The position numbers and the translations under genes were made by a program. Below are positions 43,094 to 52,025 of a stretch of DNA of 64,000 nt, piece by piece (position 1 is the stretch's first letter; each line of letters opens with the position of its first letter). The stretch spans positions 1-64,000 of the forward strand of contig NZ_JACIFA010000002.1 in assembly GCF_014197135.1 (NCBI RefSeq), written 5' to 3'. Source of the DNA: Sphingomonas zeae. Its GTDB lineage: Bacteria; Pseudomonadota; Alphaproteobacteria; Sphingomonadales; Sphingomonadaceae. The notes under the pieces were generated by a model that was not told where the DNA came from, did not search any database, and saw only the letters and a program-made list of their open reading frames with translations.

Positions 43094-46000
43094 GTGCATC
43101 TCGTCTTTCGCGAGAGCCATGGGCTGGAGGAACAGGCCGTTCCGCAGGATCTGGGGCAGCGCCCCGGTGATGCGGTCGTCCTGTCCTTCTCCGACAGCGA
43201 CCTGAGCGCCTTTGCGGCGGGCTGGCGGGCAGGGGGATTCCCCTGGTCGCTACGGCTCGCCAATCTGGCGGCGCTGGTCCACCCGCTGTCGGTCGACACC
43301 TATGTCGAACACACCTTGGCGCATGCGAAAGCGATCCTAATCCGGCTGATCGGCGGGGCGGCCTATTGGGACTATGGCCTGCGCGAGGTCGAGCGGCTGG
43401 CGCGCGAGCGGGGCATCGCGCTGGCGGTGCTGGCGGCGGACGGGCGTGAGGACCCGCGGCTGGCGGCGGCGTCTACCGTCGATGAGGCGGTTGTGCGGCG
43501 GTTGGGGGCGCTGTGCGACGCGGGGGGTGCACAGGCGGCGATGATGGCTTTGCGGGCGTTGGCGCAGGCGGTGTCGCTTGGGGCTATGCCCTCCCCAACC
43601 CCTCCCGCCAGCGGGAGGGGCTATAGTGATGCGAGGGGCGTGGGGTCCGAGCTTGAGGCTCTTGTCGGAGACGCAAGCGAGCCGTTTGAAGAAGCGCGGG
43701 CTGCCACCACAAGCACGCCCCTCCCGCAGGCGGGAGGGGATGGGGGAGGATCCTTGCCGCAAGCGACGTCGCTCGCGCCCTTTCCCCTCCCCACCCCCCC
43801 CCCCTGCCGGGAGAGGGGCTTTGAAGTAGCCCCTGTCGGCGCCTGGTCCCCGCAGGGCGTCTCCTGCCCCGCCGCGACCCTGCTGACCGCCACCCGCCCC
43901 CGCGTCCTGATCGTCTTCTACCGCGCCTATCTCGCCGCCGCCGATCTGGAACCCATCGCCGCCCTTCATACCGCCTTGACGGAGCGCGGCTTCGACCCCG
44001 TTGCCCTGTTCGTGCCCTCGCTGAAGGCCGAGGGCGCAGGGTCATGGATCGCGCGCTGGGTAAAGGCGCTCGCCCCGACCGCGATCGTCAACGCCACCGC
44101 CTTCTCGGCGCGCGGCGAGGACGACACCACCCCGCTCGACGGCGCGGGCGTGCCGGTGTTCCAGGTCGCGCTCGCAACCAGCGACCGCGAAGGTTGGGAG
44201 AGTTCGGCGCGCGGCCTGTCGCCCGCCGACCTCGCCATGCATGTCGTCCTGCCCGAGATCGACGGACGGTTGTTCGCGGGCGTCGTCAGCTTCAAGCAGC
44301 CGGGAGAGCGTGACCCCGATTTCGACATCGCCTTGCGCCTTCATCGCGCGGAGCCGAGCCGGATTGCGGCGGTCGCCGACCGGGTGGCGGGTTGGACGAA
44401 ACTGGCCGCCACCCCCGTGGCGGAGCGGCGGTTGGCGATCCTGCTGTCCACCTATCCGGGCAAGGACTGGCAGGCGGCCCATGCGGTCGGGCTGGACGGT
44501 TTCGCCTCGACGGCGGCGATCCTCGATGACCTGCGCGCTGCTTACTATGATGTCGCGGTGCCGGCCGATTTGCCCGTGGCGCTGACGAGCAGCCGGATCG
44601 CGTGGCCGGTCGAGGCATATCGTGACGCCCTGGCCACCCTCCCCAAAACCTTGCGCTGCGACCTGCTCGAAAGCTGGGGCGCGGTCGAGGACGACCCGAT
44701 GGTCGAGGGCGACCAGTTCCATTTTCCCGCGCTGACGCTCGGCAAGGCGATCGTCGCGCTCCAGCCCGAGCGTGGCCGTCGCGAGGCACGGGCGGACGAG
44801 TATCACGACTTGTCCCGCTGCCCGCGCCACGCCTATGTCGCCTTCTATCTCTGGCTCCGCGCGCAGGGGATCGATGCGCTGGTCCATGTCGGTGCGCATG
44901 GCACGCTGGAATGGCTGCCCGGCAAGGCGGTCGCGCTGTCCGACGCCTGCTGGCCCGAGGCGCTGACGCGGGACTGGCCGGTCCTCTATCCCTTTATCGT
45001 CAACGATCCGGGCGAGTCGGCGCAGGCCAAGCGCCGTCTGAGCGCGGTGACGATCGGCCATGTCCCCCCGGCGCTGGTCCAAGCGGAAACGGGGGCCGGT
45101 CTGGGGCGGCTGGAGGCGTTGCTTGACGAATATGCCAATGCCGATGGCCTCGACCCTGCGCGTCGCGATCGGCTGCGCGGTCTGATCGCCGAGGAGGCGG
45201 ACAGCGTCGGGCTGGGCGAGACTTTGGGGCTGGCGGGCGCGGAGGACCCGCTCGCCCGGATCGACGCCTTTGTGTGCGACGTGAAGGACAGCCAGTTCGG
45301 CGAGGGGCTGCACGTCTTCGGCCGCGGCGAACAGGGGGCGGCGGAGCGCGCCGGGCTGCTCGCCGGTCTGGATGGCAAGCGGGTCGCGCCGGGGCCTTCG
45401 GGCTCGCCTTATCGCGGCCGGGCCGACGTCCTGCCCACGGGCCGCAACCTCTACGCCATCGATCCGCGCGCGGTGCCAAGCCGGGCGGCACAGACCCAGG
45501 GCGTCAAGCTCGCCGAGGAACTGATCCGCCGGCATATGCAGGAAGAAGGCGACCATCTTCGCACGCTGATCGTCGATCTCTGGGGATCGGCGACGATGCG
45601 CACGGCGGGGGAGGAGTTCGCCATGGCGCTGCATCTGATCGGGGTCGAGCCCGTCTGGGATCATCGGTCCGAGCGGGTGACCGGGTTCGAGGTGATGCCG
45701 CTGATGCGCTTCGACAGGCCGCGTGTCGATGTGACGCTGCGCGTGTCGGGACTGTTTCGCGACGCCTTCCCGCATCTGGTCGCCTTGTTCGGGCAGGCCG
45801 TGCGCGCGCTCGCCCAGCGCGACGAAGCGGCGGAGTGGAATCCGTTCGTCGGGCAGGCGTCCCCTCGCGTCTATGGTCCCGCGCCGGGGCGTTACGGCGT
45901 CGGGCTGGACCCGAATGCGGGCTATGACGACGCCGCGCGGTTCGAGGCGGGGCGGAGCTGGCTCGCCGCCTCGGCAACCGCGCTCGACGATGGCGACCGG

Positions 46001-46543
46001 CGCGATGCAGAGGGGGTCGCGGCGCGGGTGGCTCGCGCACAGGCCTTTGTTCACGTCCATGACCTCCCCGAAAGCGATCTGTTGCTCGCCGCCGATTATG
46101 CCGCGCATCAGGCAGGTTTCGCGGCGGCGCGCACGGCCTTGGGCGAGGAGGCAGCCTCGCTCTATCACCTCGACACGCGCGATCCGGCCAACCCCAAGGC
46201 GCGGACGCTGGCGGAGGAAATCGCCCGCACCGTCCATGCCCGCGCCGCGCACCCGCGCTGGGTCGAGGGAATGATGGCGCATGGCTTTCGCGGCGCGGCG
46301 GAGATCGCCGCGACGCTCGACCATCTGGGCAGTTTCGCGCATCTGGCCGATGCGGTGCCCGCCGCGTTGATCGACCTTTATTGGGATGCGACGCTGGCGC
46401 GAGACGAGGTGCGCGACTTCATGGCGCAGGCGAATCCGGCGGCGCTGGCGGCCATGGAGGCACGCTTCGCGGCGCTCCATGCGGCGGGCCTCTGGCAGAC
46501 GCGGCGCAACTCGGTGCTGGCGATGCTGGACGGCATGGCATGA
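43094..46543 (+). CDS. cobN: Cobaltochelatase subunit CobN, with repeat-derived insert
   Basis: CobN is the large subunit of the ATP-dependent CobNST cobaltochelatase, which inserts cobalt into hydrogenobyrinic acid a,c-diamide. The 1149-residue product shows CobN family motifs such as VLPEIDGRLFAGVVSFKQ, AILLSTYPGKDWQ, GAHGTLEWLPGKAVALSD and EEFAMALHLIGVEPVWD. Residues about 166-244 are low-complexity Pro/Gly/Ser-rich and encoded by a palindromic repeat (43589-43822). Without it the protein would be about 1070 residues. It lies between the N-terminal part and the VLIVFYRA segment. Translation begins at GTG 43094. cobG overlaps its end by 4 bp. Confidence 0.93.
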   Translation: MHLVFRESHGLEEQAVPQDLGQRPGDAVVLSFSDSDLSAFAAGWRAGGFPWSLRLANLAALVHPLSVDTYVEHTLAHAKAILIRLIGGAAYWDYGLREVERLARERGIALAVLAADGREDPRLAAASTVDEAVVRRLGALCDAGGAQAAMMALRALAQAVSLGAMPSPTPPASGRGYSDARGVGSELEALVGDASEPFEEARAATTSTPLPQAGGDGGGSLPQATSLAPFPLPTPPPCRERGFEVAPVGAWSPQGVSCPAATLLTATRPRVLIVFYRAYLAAADLEPIAALHTALTERGFDPVALFVPSLKAEGAGSWIARWVKALAPTAIVNATAFSARGEDDTTPLDGAGVPVFQVALATSDREGWESSARGLSPADLAMHVVLPEIDGRLFAGVVSFKQPGERDPDFDIALRLHRAEPSRIAAVADRVAGWTKLAATPVAERRLAILLSTYPGKDWQAAHAVGLDGFASTAAILDDLRAAYYDVAVPADLPVALTSSRIAWPVEAYRDALATLPKTLRCDLLESWGAVEDDPMVEGDQFHFPALTLGKAIVALQPERGRREARADEYHDLSRCPRHAYVAFYLWLRAQGIDALVHVGAHGTLEWLPGKAVALSDACWPEALTRDWPVLYPFIVNDPGESAQAKRRLSAVTIGHVPPALVQAETGAGLGRLEALLDEYANADGLDPARRDRLRGLIAEEADSVGLGETLGLAGAEDPLARIDAFVCDVKDSQFGEGLHVFGRGEQGAAERAGLLAGLDGKRVAPGPSGSPYRGRADVLPTGRNLYAIDPRAVPSRAAQTQGVKLAEELIRRHMQEEGDHLRTLIVDLWGSATMRTAGEEFAMALHLIGVEPVWDHRSERVTGFEVMPLMRFDRPRVDVTLRVSGLFRDAFPHLVALFGQAVRALAQRDEAAEWNPFVGQASPRVYGPAPGRYGVGLDPNAGYDDAARFEAGRSWLAASATALDDGDRRDAEGVAARVARAQAFVHVHDLPESDLLLAADYAAHQAGFAAARTALGEEAASLYHLDTRDPANPKARTLAEEIARTVHARAAHPRWVEGMMAHGFRGAAEIAATLDHLGSFAHLADAVPAALIDLYWDATLARDEVRDFMAQANPAALAAMEARFAALHAAGLWQTRRNSVLAMLDGMA
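43589..43822. repeat. Palindromic repeat G, in frame inside cobN
   Basis: Two hairpins CCCCTCCCGCCAGCGGGAGG and CCCCTCCCGCAGGCGGGAGG flank a central segment. A third arm, CCCCTCCCCACCCCCCCCCC with GCCGGGAGAGGGG, ends the unit. It contains AAGCGACGTCGCTCGC, near-identical to AGCGACGTCGCTTGC in repeat H at the cobF end. The copy keeps the reading frame, with no stop codon, and encodes about 75 extra residues. Confidence 0.8.
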
Positions 46544-47661
46544 GCGGCTTCGTCGTCAAGGGCTGGTGCCCCGATGCGTGGCGGCCGATGATGGCGGGCG
46601 ACGGCTTGCTGGTCCGCGTCCGCCCGCCGTTGGCGCGGCTGACGGCGGAGCAGATGGAGGGGCTGTGCGAGGCCGCGATCCGGCATGGCAATGGCCAGAT
46701 AGACCTGACCGCCCGCGCCAATCTGCAACTGCGTGGGGCGACCGAGGCAAGCTGGCCTATTATGGTCGCCGAGTTGCAGGCGCTGGGACTGGTCGATCCC
46801 GATCCGGTGCGCGAGCGGCGGGGGGCGATCCTCGTCAACCCCGACTGGCGCGAAGGCGACGACACCCATGCCATCGCCAGCGAATGGCGCGCGCGGCTGG
46901 CCGAATTGCCTGAACTGCCGGGCAAGGTGGGCTTCGTGGTCGATGCGGGGCCTGCGCCGACCTTGGCGCACGCCTCCGGCGATTTTCGGATCGAGCGGGC
47001 GGCTACCGGGGAGTTGCTGTTGCGCGCGGATGGCCGGGCGAGCGGCGTGACCGTTACCCGCTCCAACGCAGCCGATGCCCTGATCCGGTTGGCGAACTGG
47101 TTCGCCGACAGCAACGGCCGCACCGCCGGGCGGATGGCGCGACACATGGCCTCTCTGCCTGACTGGGCCGAAGGCGATGCCGTACCTGCATCCGGCGCGC
47201 CGATGCAGCCTGGCGCGCATCCCATGGGTGCGGTCTATGGCCTGCCCTTCGGCCGGATCGAGGCCGCATCGCTGGCGGCGTTTGCCCGCGCCCATGACTG
47301 CGCGATTCGCCTTACCCCGTGGCGGCTGCTGATCGCGGAGGGCATTGCGCCCGTGCCCGCCGCCGGAATGCTGCTGGCCGACAGCCCGATCCTCCACGTC
47401 GATGCCTGTGTAGGCGCGCCCGCTTGCCCGCAGGGCAGCGTCGAAACCCGCAGTCTTGCCGCCCGTCTTGCGCCGCTGATCGAGGGGCGGCTGCATGTCT
47501 CGGGTTGCGCGAAGGGCTGCGCACGGGCACGGGCGGCGGACTGGGTGCTGACCGGGCGGGAGGGGGCTTTCGATCTGGCCCGCAACGCCCACGCCGGGGC
47601 CACGCCCCTTCACACCGGATTGACGCCCGAGCGGGCGGTCGCGCTTCTCGGAGCCTGTTGA
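46540..47661 (+). CDS. cobG: Precorrin-3B synthase CobG
   Basis: CobG is the O2-dependent monooxygenase that makes precorrin-3B and defines the aerobic pathway. The 373-residue protein is of the nitrite/sulfite-reductase fold, with ferredoxin-like half-domains. The Fe-S cysteines appear as CVGAPAC and, further on, CAKGC. An N-terminal WCPDAWRPM segment and GLPFGR in the middle also fit. The ATG at 46540 overlaps the cobN stop (ATGA), while the longer upstream frame is inside cobN. cobH starts within its stop codon. Confidence 0.93.
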   Translation: MSGFVVKGWCPDAWRPMMAGDGLLVRVRPPLARLTAEQMEGLCEAAIRHGNGQIDLTARANLQLRGATEASWPIMVAELQALGLVDPDPVRERRGAILVNPDWREGDDTHAIASEWRARLAELPELPGKVGFVVDAGPAPTLAHASGDFRIERAATGELLLRADGRASGVTVTRSNAADALIRLANWFADSNGRTAGRMARHMASLPDWAEGDAVPASGAPMQPGAHPMGAVYGLPFGRIEAASLAAFARAHDCAIRLTPWRLLIAEGIAPVPAAGMLLADSPILHVDACVGAPACPQGSVETRSLAARLAPLIEGRLHVSGCAKGCARARAADWVLTGREGAFDLARNAHAGATPLHTGLTPERAVALLGAC

Positions 47662-48290
47662 TGCCGTACACTTACGAAACCGATGGCGCGGCGATCTATC
47701 GCCAGTCTTTCGCCATCATCCGCGCCGAGGCGGATCTGGCCCGCTTCGACGCCGAGGAAGAGCCGGTCGCGGTGCGCATGATCCATGCCGCCGGGCTGGT
47801 CGAGCTGGCGCCATCGATCCATTTCTCAAGTGGTTTCGCGGTGGCGGGGCGGCAGGCGCTGGCGAACAGCGGGGCGATCCTGTGCGACGCGCATATGGTC
47901 AGCGAAGGCGTCACGCGCGCGCGGCTGCCCGCCGACAATCCGGTAATCTGTACCTTGCGTGACCCATCGGTGCCCACGCTGGCGAAGGAGATGGGTACGA
48001 CCCGCTCGGCCGCCGCGCTGGAGTTGTGGCGGCCGCATCTGGCGGGCGCGCTGGTCGCGATCGGCAATGCGCCGACCGCGCTGTTCCATCTCCTGACCAT
48101 GTTGGAAGACCCCGACTGCCCCCGCCCGGCGGCCATCATCGGTTGTCCGGTCGGCTTTGTCGGCGCGATGGAGTCGAAGGATGCGCTGTGGGACGCGCAG
48201 CCCGTCCCTTGCGCCATCGTCAAGGGCCGTCCCGGCGGCAGCGCGATCACCGTCGCGGCGATCAACGCGCTGGCGAGCCGCGCCGAATGA
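47661..48290 (+). CDS. cobH: Precorrin-8X methylmutase CobH
   Basis: CobH moves the methyl group from C-11 to C-12 of precorrin-8X, giving hydrogenobyrinic acid. The 209-residue protein has the catalytic His in MIHAAGLVE (H42), the CDAHMVSEGV segment, GTTRSAAALELW, and IIGCPVGFVGAMESKDAL near the C terminus. It starts at ATG 47661, using the last base of the cobG stop, and its end overlaps cobI by 4 bp. Confidence 0.95.
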   Translation: MPYTYETDGAAIYRQSFAIIRAEADLARFDAEEEPVAVRMIHAAGLVELAPSIHFSSGFAVAGRQALANSGAILCDAHMVSEGVTRARLPADNPVICTLRDPSVPTLAKEMGTTRSAAALELWRPHLAGALVAIGNAPTALFHLLTMLEDPDCPRPAAIIGCPVGFVGAMESKDALWDAQPVPCAIVKGRPGGSAITVAAINALASRAE

Positions 48291-49015
48291 CCATCGGAAC
48301 GATCCACGGTGTCGGGCTCGGCCCCGGCGCGGCGGACCTGATGAGTGTCCGTGCCGACCGGCTGGTGCGGGGGGCGCGTCATGTCGCTTATTTCCGTAAA
48401 AGCGGGCGGCGCGGCCATGCGCGTACCATTGTCGACGGGATGCTGCGCGACGATGTGGTCGAGTACCCGATGGACTATCCGGTCACCACCGAGATCGTCT
48501 TCACCGACCCGCGCTATAATGAATGCCTGGCGGCCTTTTACGCGACATGCACCGCGCATATCCTGTCGCTGGTGCAGGGTGGCGAGGATGTGGTCGTGCT
48601 GTGTGAGGGCGATCCGTTCTTCTACGGCTCGTTCATGCACCTGCACAGCCGGTTGAAGGATCACGCCCCCGTCGCCGTGGTGCCCGGCATCACCGGCATG
48701 TCGGGCGCCTGGACCGCCAGCGGCGCGCCGATCACCTGGGGCGACGATGTGCTGACCGTGGCGATGGCGACCCTGCCAGAGGCGGAGTTGACCCGCCGCA
48801 TCGCCGAAACGGACGCGCTGGTCGTCATGAAGATCGGCCGCCACCTCCCCAAGCTGCGCCGTGCGATCGCGGCGGCGGGGCGGGAAGGGCAGGCCTGGCT
48901 GGTCGAACATGCCGCGCAAGCCGCCGAACGGGTTCGCCCGCTGGTGGAGGTCGAGGACGCCCCCGCCCCCTATTTCTCGATCGCGCTGATCCATGGACAG
49001 GGGCGGCGGCCATGA
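48287..49015 (+). CDS. cobI: Precorrin-2 C20-methyltransferase CobI
   Basis: This SAM-dependent tetrapyrrole methylase methylates C-20 of precorrin-2. The 242-residue product has the family N-terminal GVGLGPGAADLMSVRA, the SAM-binding GEDVVVLCEGDPFFYG, and PGITGMSGAWTASGAP. It starts with ATG 48287, overlapping the cobH stop, and cobJ overlaps its end by 4 bp, so it is in the tightly coupled riboswitch-2 operon. Confidence 0.94.
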   Translation: MTIGTIHGVGLGPGAADLMSVRADRLVRGARHVAYFRKSGRRGHARTIVDGMLRDDVVEYPMDYPVTTEIVFTDPRYNECLAAFYATCTAHILSLVQGGEDVVVLCEGDPFFYGSFMHLHSRLKDHAPVAVVPGITGMSGAWTASGAPITWGDDVLTVAMATLPEAELTRRIAETDALVVMKIGRHLPKLRRAIAAAGREGQAWLVEHAAQAAERVRPLVEVEDAPAPYFSIALIHGQGRRP

Positions 49016-49761
49016 GCGGCTGGCTGATCGTCGCGGGGCTGGGGCCGGGCGCGGACGCGATGGTCACGCCCGAGGTTTCGGTGGCGCTGGCGGAGGCGAC
49101 CGATGTCGTCGGCTATATCCCCTATGTCGCGCGCGTGCCCGAGCGGCCCGGCCTGACCCGCCACGCCAGCGACAACCGTGTCGAGCGCGACCGCGCGCTC
49201 CATGCGCTGGAAATGGCTGAGGCGGGGGCTCGCGTGGTCGTCGTATCCTCGGGCGATCCGGGCGTCTTCGCGATGGCGGCGGCGATCTTCGAGCGGGTCG
49301 AGGAAGACCCCACCCGCTGGCACGATCTCGACATCCGCGTCCTGCCCGGCATCACCGCGATGCTGGCGGCGAGTGCGCGGGCGGGGGCGCCGCTGGGCCA
49401 TGATTTCTGCGCGATCAATCTGTCGGACAACCTCAAGCCGCAGGCGTTGATCGAGCGGCGCCTGGCCCTAGCGGCGGAAGCGGACTTCGCCATCGCGCTC
49501 TACAATCCCCGCTCCAAGGCACGGCCCGACGCGTTGGATGCGGCCTTTGCACTCCTTCGCGAGACGTGTGGCGACAACCGTCCTGTGCTGTTCGCCCGCG
49601 CCGTCTCCACGCCGGAGGAGGTCTTGCGCATCGTGCCCTTGCCCGAAGCCAAGGGCGAGATGGCCGACATGCGCACCGTCGTCATCATCGGCTCCAGCCG
49701 CACGCGGATGATCCCGCATGCGGGCCAGCCGATCCTCTACACCCCCCGGACGACGCCGTGA
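49012..49761 (+). CDS. cobJ: Precorrin-3B C17-methyltransferase CobJ
   Basis: CobJ methylates C-17 of precorrin-3B and drives ring contraction. The 249-residue tetrapyrrole methylase has GLGPGADAMVTPEV, VSSGDPGVFAMAAA and PGITAMLAASARAGAPLGHDF, plus the CobJ-typical AINLSDNLKP and ALYNPRSKARP segments. Its 3' end overlaps the convergent cobK by 25 bp. It is the last plus-strand gene before the inverted cobK, and the next plus-strand gene, cobL, begins about 720 bp on. Confidence 0.94.
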   Translation: MSGWLIVAGLGPGADAMVTPEVSVALAEATDVVGYIPYVARVPERPGLTRHASDNRVERDRALHALEMAEAGARVVVVSSGDPGVFAMAAAIFERVEEDPTRWHDLDIRVLPGITAMLAASARAGAPLGHDFCAINLSDNLKPQALIERRLALAAEADFAIALYNPRSKARPDALDAAFALLRETCGDNRPVLFARAVSTPEEVLRIVPLPEAKGEMADMRTVVIIGSSRTRMIPHAGQPILYTPRTTP

Positions 49762-50483
49762 TCCAGCCAGTCCAGCACCTCGGCGACGCTGTCCACCTGC
49801 GGGCGGGGCGGGATGAAGGGACGGTCGATCATCACGACCGGCAACCCCAGCGCGCGCGCGGCATCCAGCTTGGCGCGCGCGCCCGTGCCGCCCGCATTCT
49901 TGGCGACGATCACCTCGATGCGGTGTTCGCGCAACAAGGCCAGTTCGCCCGCCGGCGTGAAGGGGCCGCGATCCACGACCAGATGATGGTGGGGCCAGGC
50001 CGGCGGCGCGGCGGTATCGACGAAGCGCAGCAGGTAGAAATGCTGCGGGGCCTTGGCAAAGTCGCCGATGGTCTGGCGGCCAAGTGCCAGGAACACGCGC
50101 GCAGGGTCGGTGCCGAGCGCAGCGATCGCCTGTTCGGTATCCGCCACGCGGATCCAGCGATCACCGGGGCTTTCCACCCATTCGGGTCGGGTCAGCGCGA
50201 GCAAAGGCACGCCCGCCCGCTCCGCCGCCGCAATCGCATTGGTGCTGATCCGCGCGGCGAAGGGGTGGGTCGCGTCGACCAGATGCGTCACGCCTTCGCG
50301 CTTCAGGTGATCGGCCAGCCCCTCGACCCCGCCGAACCCGCCGACGCGTATCGGGATCGCCTGGGCGCGGGGGTGCTCGGTGCGGCCCGCATAGCTCAGC
50401 ACCGCGCGTATCCCGCGCTGCGCCAGCGCGGAGGCCAGCGCGCTCGCCTCGGTCGTGCCGCCGAGCAGAAGGATATGGCGCAT
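49737..50483 (-). CDS. cobK: Precorrin-6A reductase CobK
   Basis: CobK is the NADPH-dependent reductase that reduces precorrin-6A to 6B (dihydroprecorrin-6X). The 248-residue product has the N-terminal ILLLGGTTEASALA, VEGLADHLKREGVTHLVDATHPFAARIS, and a VVAKNAGGTGARAKLDAARAL stretch. It is inverted relative to all neighbouring cob genes. Its start codon shares bases with the start of cobL (CATG at 50481-50484), and its 3' end overlaps cobJ by 25 bp, so its promoter must lie within cobL. No riboswitch is visible for it. Confidence 0.93.
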   Translation of the reverse strand: MRHILLLGGTTEASALASALAQRGIRAVLSYAGRTEHPRAQAIPIRVGGFGGVEGLADHLKREGVTHLVDATHPFAARISTNAIAAAERAGVPLLALTRPEWVESPGDRWIRVADTEQAIAALGTDPARVFLALGRQTIGDFAKAPQHFYLLRFVDTAAPPAWPHHHLVVDRGPFTPAGELALLREHRIEVIVAKNAGGTGARAKLDAARALGLPVVMIDRPFIPPRPQVDSVAEVLDWLDHGVVRGV

Positions 50484-51681
50484 GGCTGACTCCGAACCCT
50501 GGCTGACGATCGTCGGGATCGGCGAGGATGGCTGGGATGGCCTGACCGCCCCCGCGCGCGCCGCGATCGAAGCGGCCGATAGCGTGATGGGCGCAGCCCG
50601 TCACCTGTCGCTGCTGCCCAGGACGGGCCGGGCGGAACGGGTCGTCTGGCCGGTGCCCTTTGCCGATGGGGTGCCGATGCTGCTCGAACGGCGGGGTGGG
50701 CGGGTAGCGATGCTCGCCTCGGGCGATCCCTTCTGGTTCGGAGCGGGATCGGTCGTGACCCGTCATCTGACGCCGGGCGAATGGGTGGCCTATCCGGCCG
50801 CTTCCACCCTGTCGCTGGCGGCGGCGCGGCTTGGCTGGCCGGTGGAGACGATCCAGAGCGTCGGGCTTCACGCCCGGCCGATCGAGACGCTGCGCCCGCA
50901 TCTGGCGCCGGGAAAGCGCATCCTGGCGCTGATGCGCGACGGGGCTTCGGTGACGGGGCTGGCGGCGTGGCTCGCCGAGCAGGGTTTCGGCGACAGCGCG
51001 CTGACCGTGCTGGAGGCGCTGGGCGGCCCGCGTGAACGGGTGCGGGCCTGTACGGCGGACGCGCTCGACTGGACCGACATCGCACACCCGGTCGCGGTGG
51101 CGATCGAGCCTGCCGGGGCGGGCCGGGTATTGCCTGGCGCGAGTGGCCTCGACGACGACTGGTTCGCGCATGACGGACAGATCACCAAGCGCCCCGTCCG
51201 CGCGCTGGCGCTGTCGGCGCTCGCCCCGCGCCCCGGCGAGTTGCTGTGGGATATCGGGACGGGATCGGGATCGGTTGCGATCGAATGGCTGTTGAGCGAC
51301 CCGACCACCCGCGCCATCGGTTTCGAGCGCGATCCCGACCGCCTCGCCCGCGCCGCTGCCAATGCCGCGCGTCTGGGCCTGACCCGGCTGGAACTGGTCG
51401 AAGGCGATGCGGCGGCTGAACTGGCCGAGCGCCCGCATCCCGATGCGGTGTTTGTCGGCGGTGGCCTGTCGCGCCCCCTGGTCGAGGCGCTGCGGACGCT
51501 GCCGCGTTGTCGCCTGGTCGCCCACGCCGTCACGCTGGAGACCGAGGCGCTGCTAGCCGAATGCCACGCCCGCTATGGCGGTGAATTGCTTCGCATCGAA
51601 TTGGCGCACGCGCGCCCGCTCGGGACCAAGCGCGGGTGGAAGGCGAGCTATCCCATCGTGCAATGGCGGGTCGCATGGTGA
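50482..51681 (+). CDS. cobL: Precorrin-6B C5,15-methyltransferase (decarboxylating) CobL
   Basis: This bifunctional enzyme of 399 residues methylates C-5 and C-15 and decarboxylates precorrin-6B. The N-terminal CbiE-like tetrapyrrole methylase part (residues 1-200) shows VGIGEDGWDG and LASGDPFWFG. The C-terminal CbiT-like part (205-399) has the SAM motif LLWDIGTGSGSVAIEW and EGDAA. The ATG at 50482 gives MADSEPWLTIVGIG, and the family begins here. The start overlaps the divergent cobK by two bases. cobE begins within its stop region. Confidence 0.94.
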   Translation: MADSEPWLTIVGIGEDGWDGLTAPARAAIEAADSVMGAARHLSLLPRTGRAERVVWPVPFADGVPMLLERRGGRVAMLASGDPFWFGAGSVVTRHLTPGEWVAYPAASTLSLAAARLGWPVETIQSVGLHARPIETLRPHLAPGKRILALMRDGASVTGLAAWLAEQGFGDSALTVLEALGGPRERVRACTADALDWTDIAHPVAVAIEPAGAGRVLPGASGLDDDWFAHDGQITKRPVRALALSALAPRPGELLWDIGTGSGSVAIEWLLSDPTTRAIGFERDPDRLARAAANAARLGLTRLELVEGDAAAELAERPHPDAVFVGGGLSRPLVEALRTLPRCRLVAHAVTLETEALLAECHARYGGELLRIELAHARPLGTKRGWKASYPIVQWRVAW

Positions 51682-52025
51682 TCGCCGGGTTCGGATGCCG
51701 GGCGGAGGCGACGATGGAGTCGTTCCGCAGCGCGTTGGCGCAAACAGGCATGCGTCCGGATTCGCTGGCCGTACCTGCTGATCGCACAGCGGTGATCGCG
51801 CCATTCGCCGGTGGGATGGCTGTCCACGCCATTGCCGCAGACCTGTTGCAAGGCATCGACACCCCGACCCGTTCGACCGTCAGCATGGCCGCGCGCGGCG
51901 TAGGCAGCGTCGCCGAAGCCGTGGCGCTCGCTGCCGCCGGGCCGGGCGCGCGGATCGTCGTTGCCCGTGTGATTTCCTCCGACCGCATGGCGACCTGCGC
52001 CATTGCCCAGGGACTTGAAGAATGA
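51675..52025 (+). CDS. cobE: Cobalamin biosynthesis protein CobE (CbiG C-terminal-like)
   Basis: CobE is a small protein (116 residues) found in aerobic cob clusters, similar to the C-terminal part of CbiG. Its exact role is not settled; it is thought to help at the methyltransferase stage. Family features are [44 protein letters not shown] and a C-terminal [10 protein letters not shown]. Start candidates are ATG 51675, GTG 51678 and an upstream ATG; I used 51675, which overlaps the cobL end by 7 bp. cobM overlaps its stop. Confidence 0.88.
   Translation: MVIAGFGCRAEATMESFRSALAQTGMRPDSLAVPADRTAVIAPFAGGMAVHAIAADLLQGIDTPTRSTVSMAARGVGSVAEAVALAAAGPGARIVVARVISSDRMATCAIAQGLEE

Noticed and set aside
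40225-43299. A 1024-residue minus-strand frame across riboswitches, the NiCoT gene and cobW
   Set aside because: It is antisense to recognised genes and aptamers, rich in Arg/His/Gln/Asp, and has no domain. It is a GC-driven shadow frame.
44042-46480. An 812-residue minus-strand frame antisense to cobN
   Set aside because: It has Arg/His/Gln-rich shadow composition, and cobN on the plus strand has strong family motifs.
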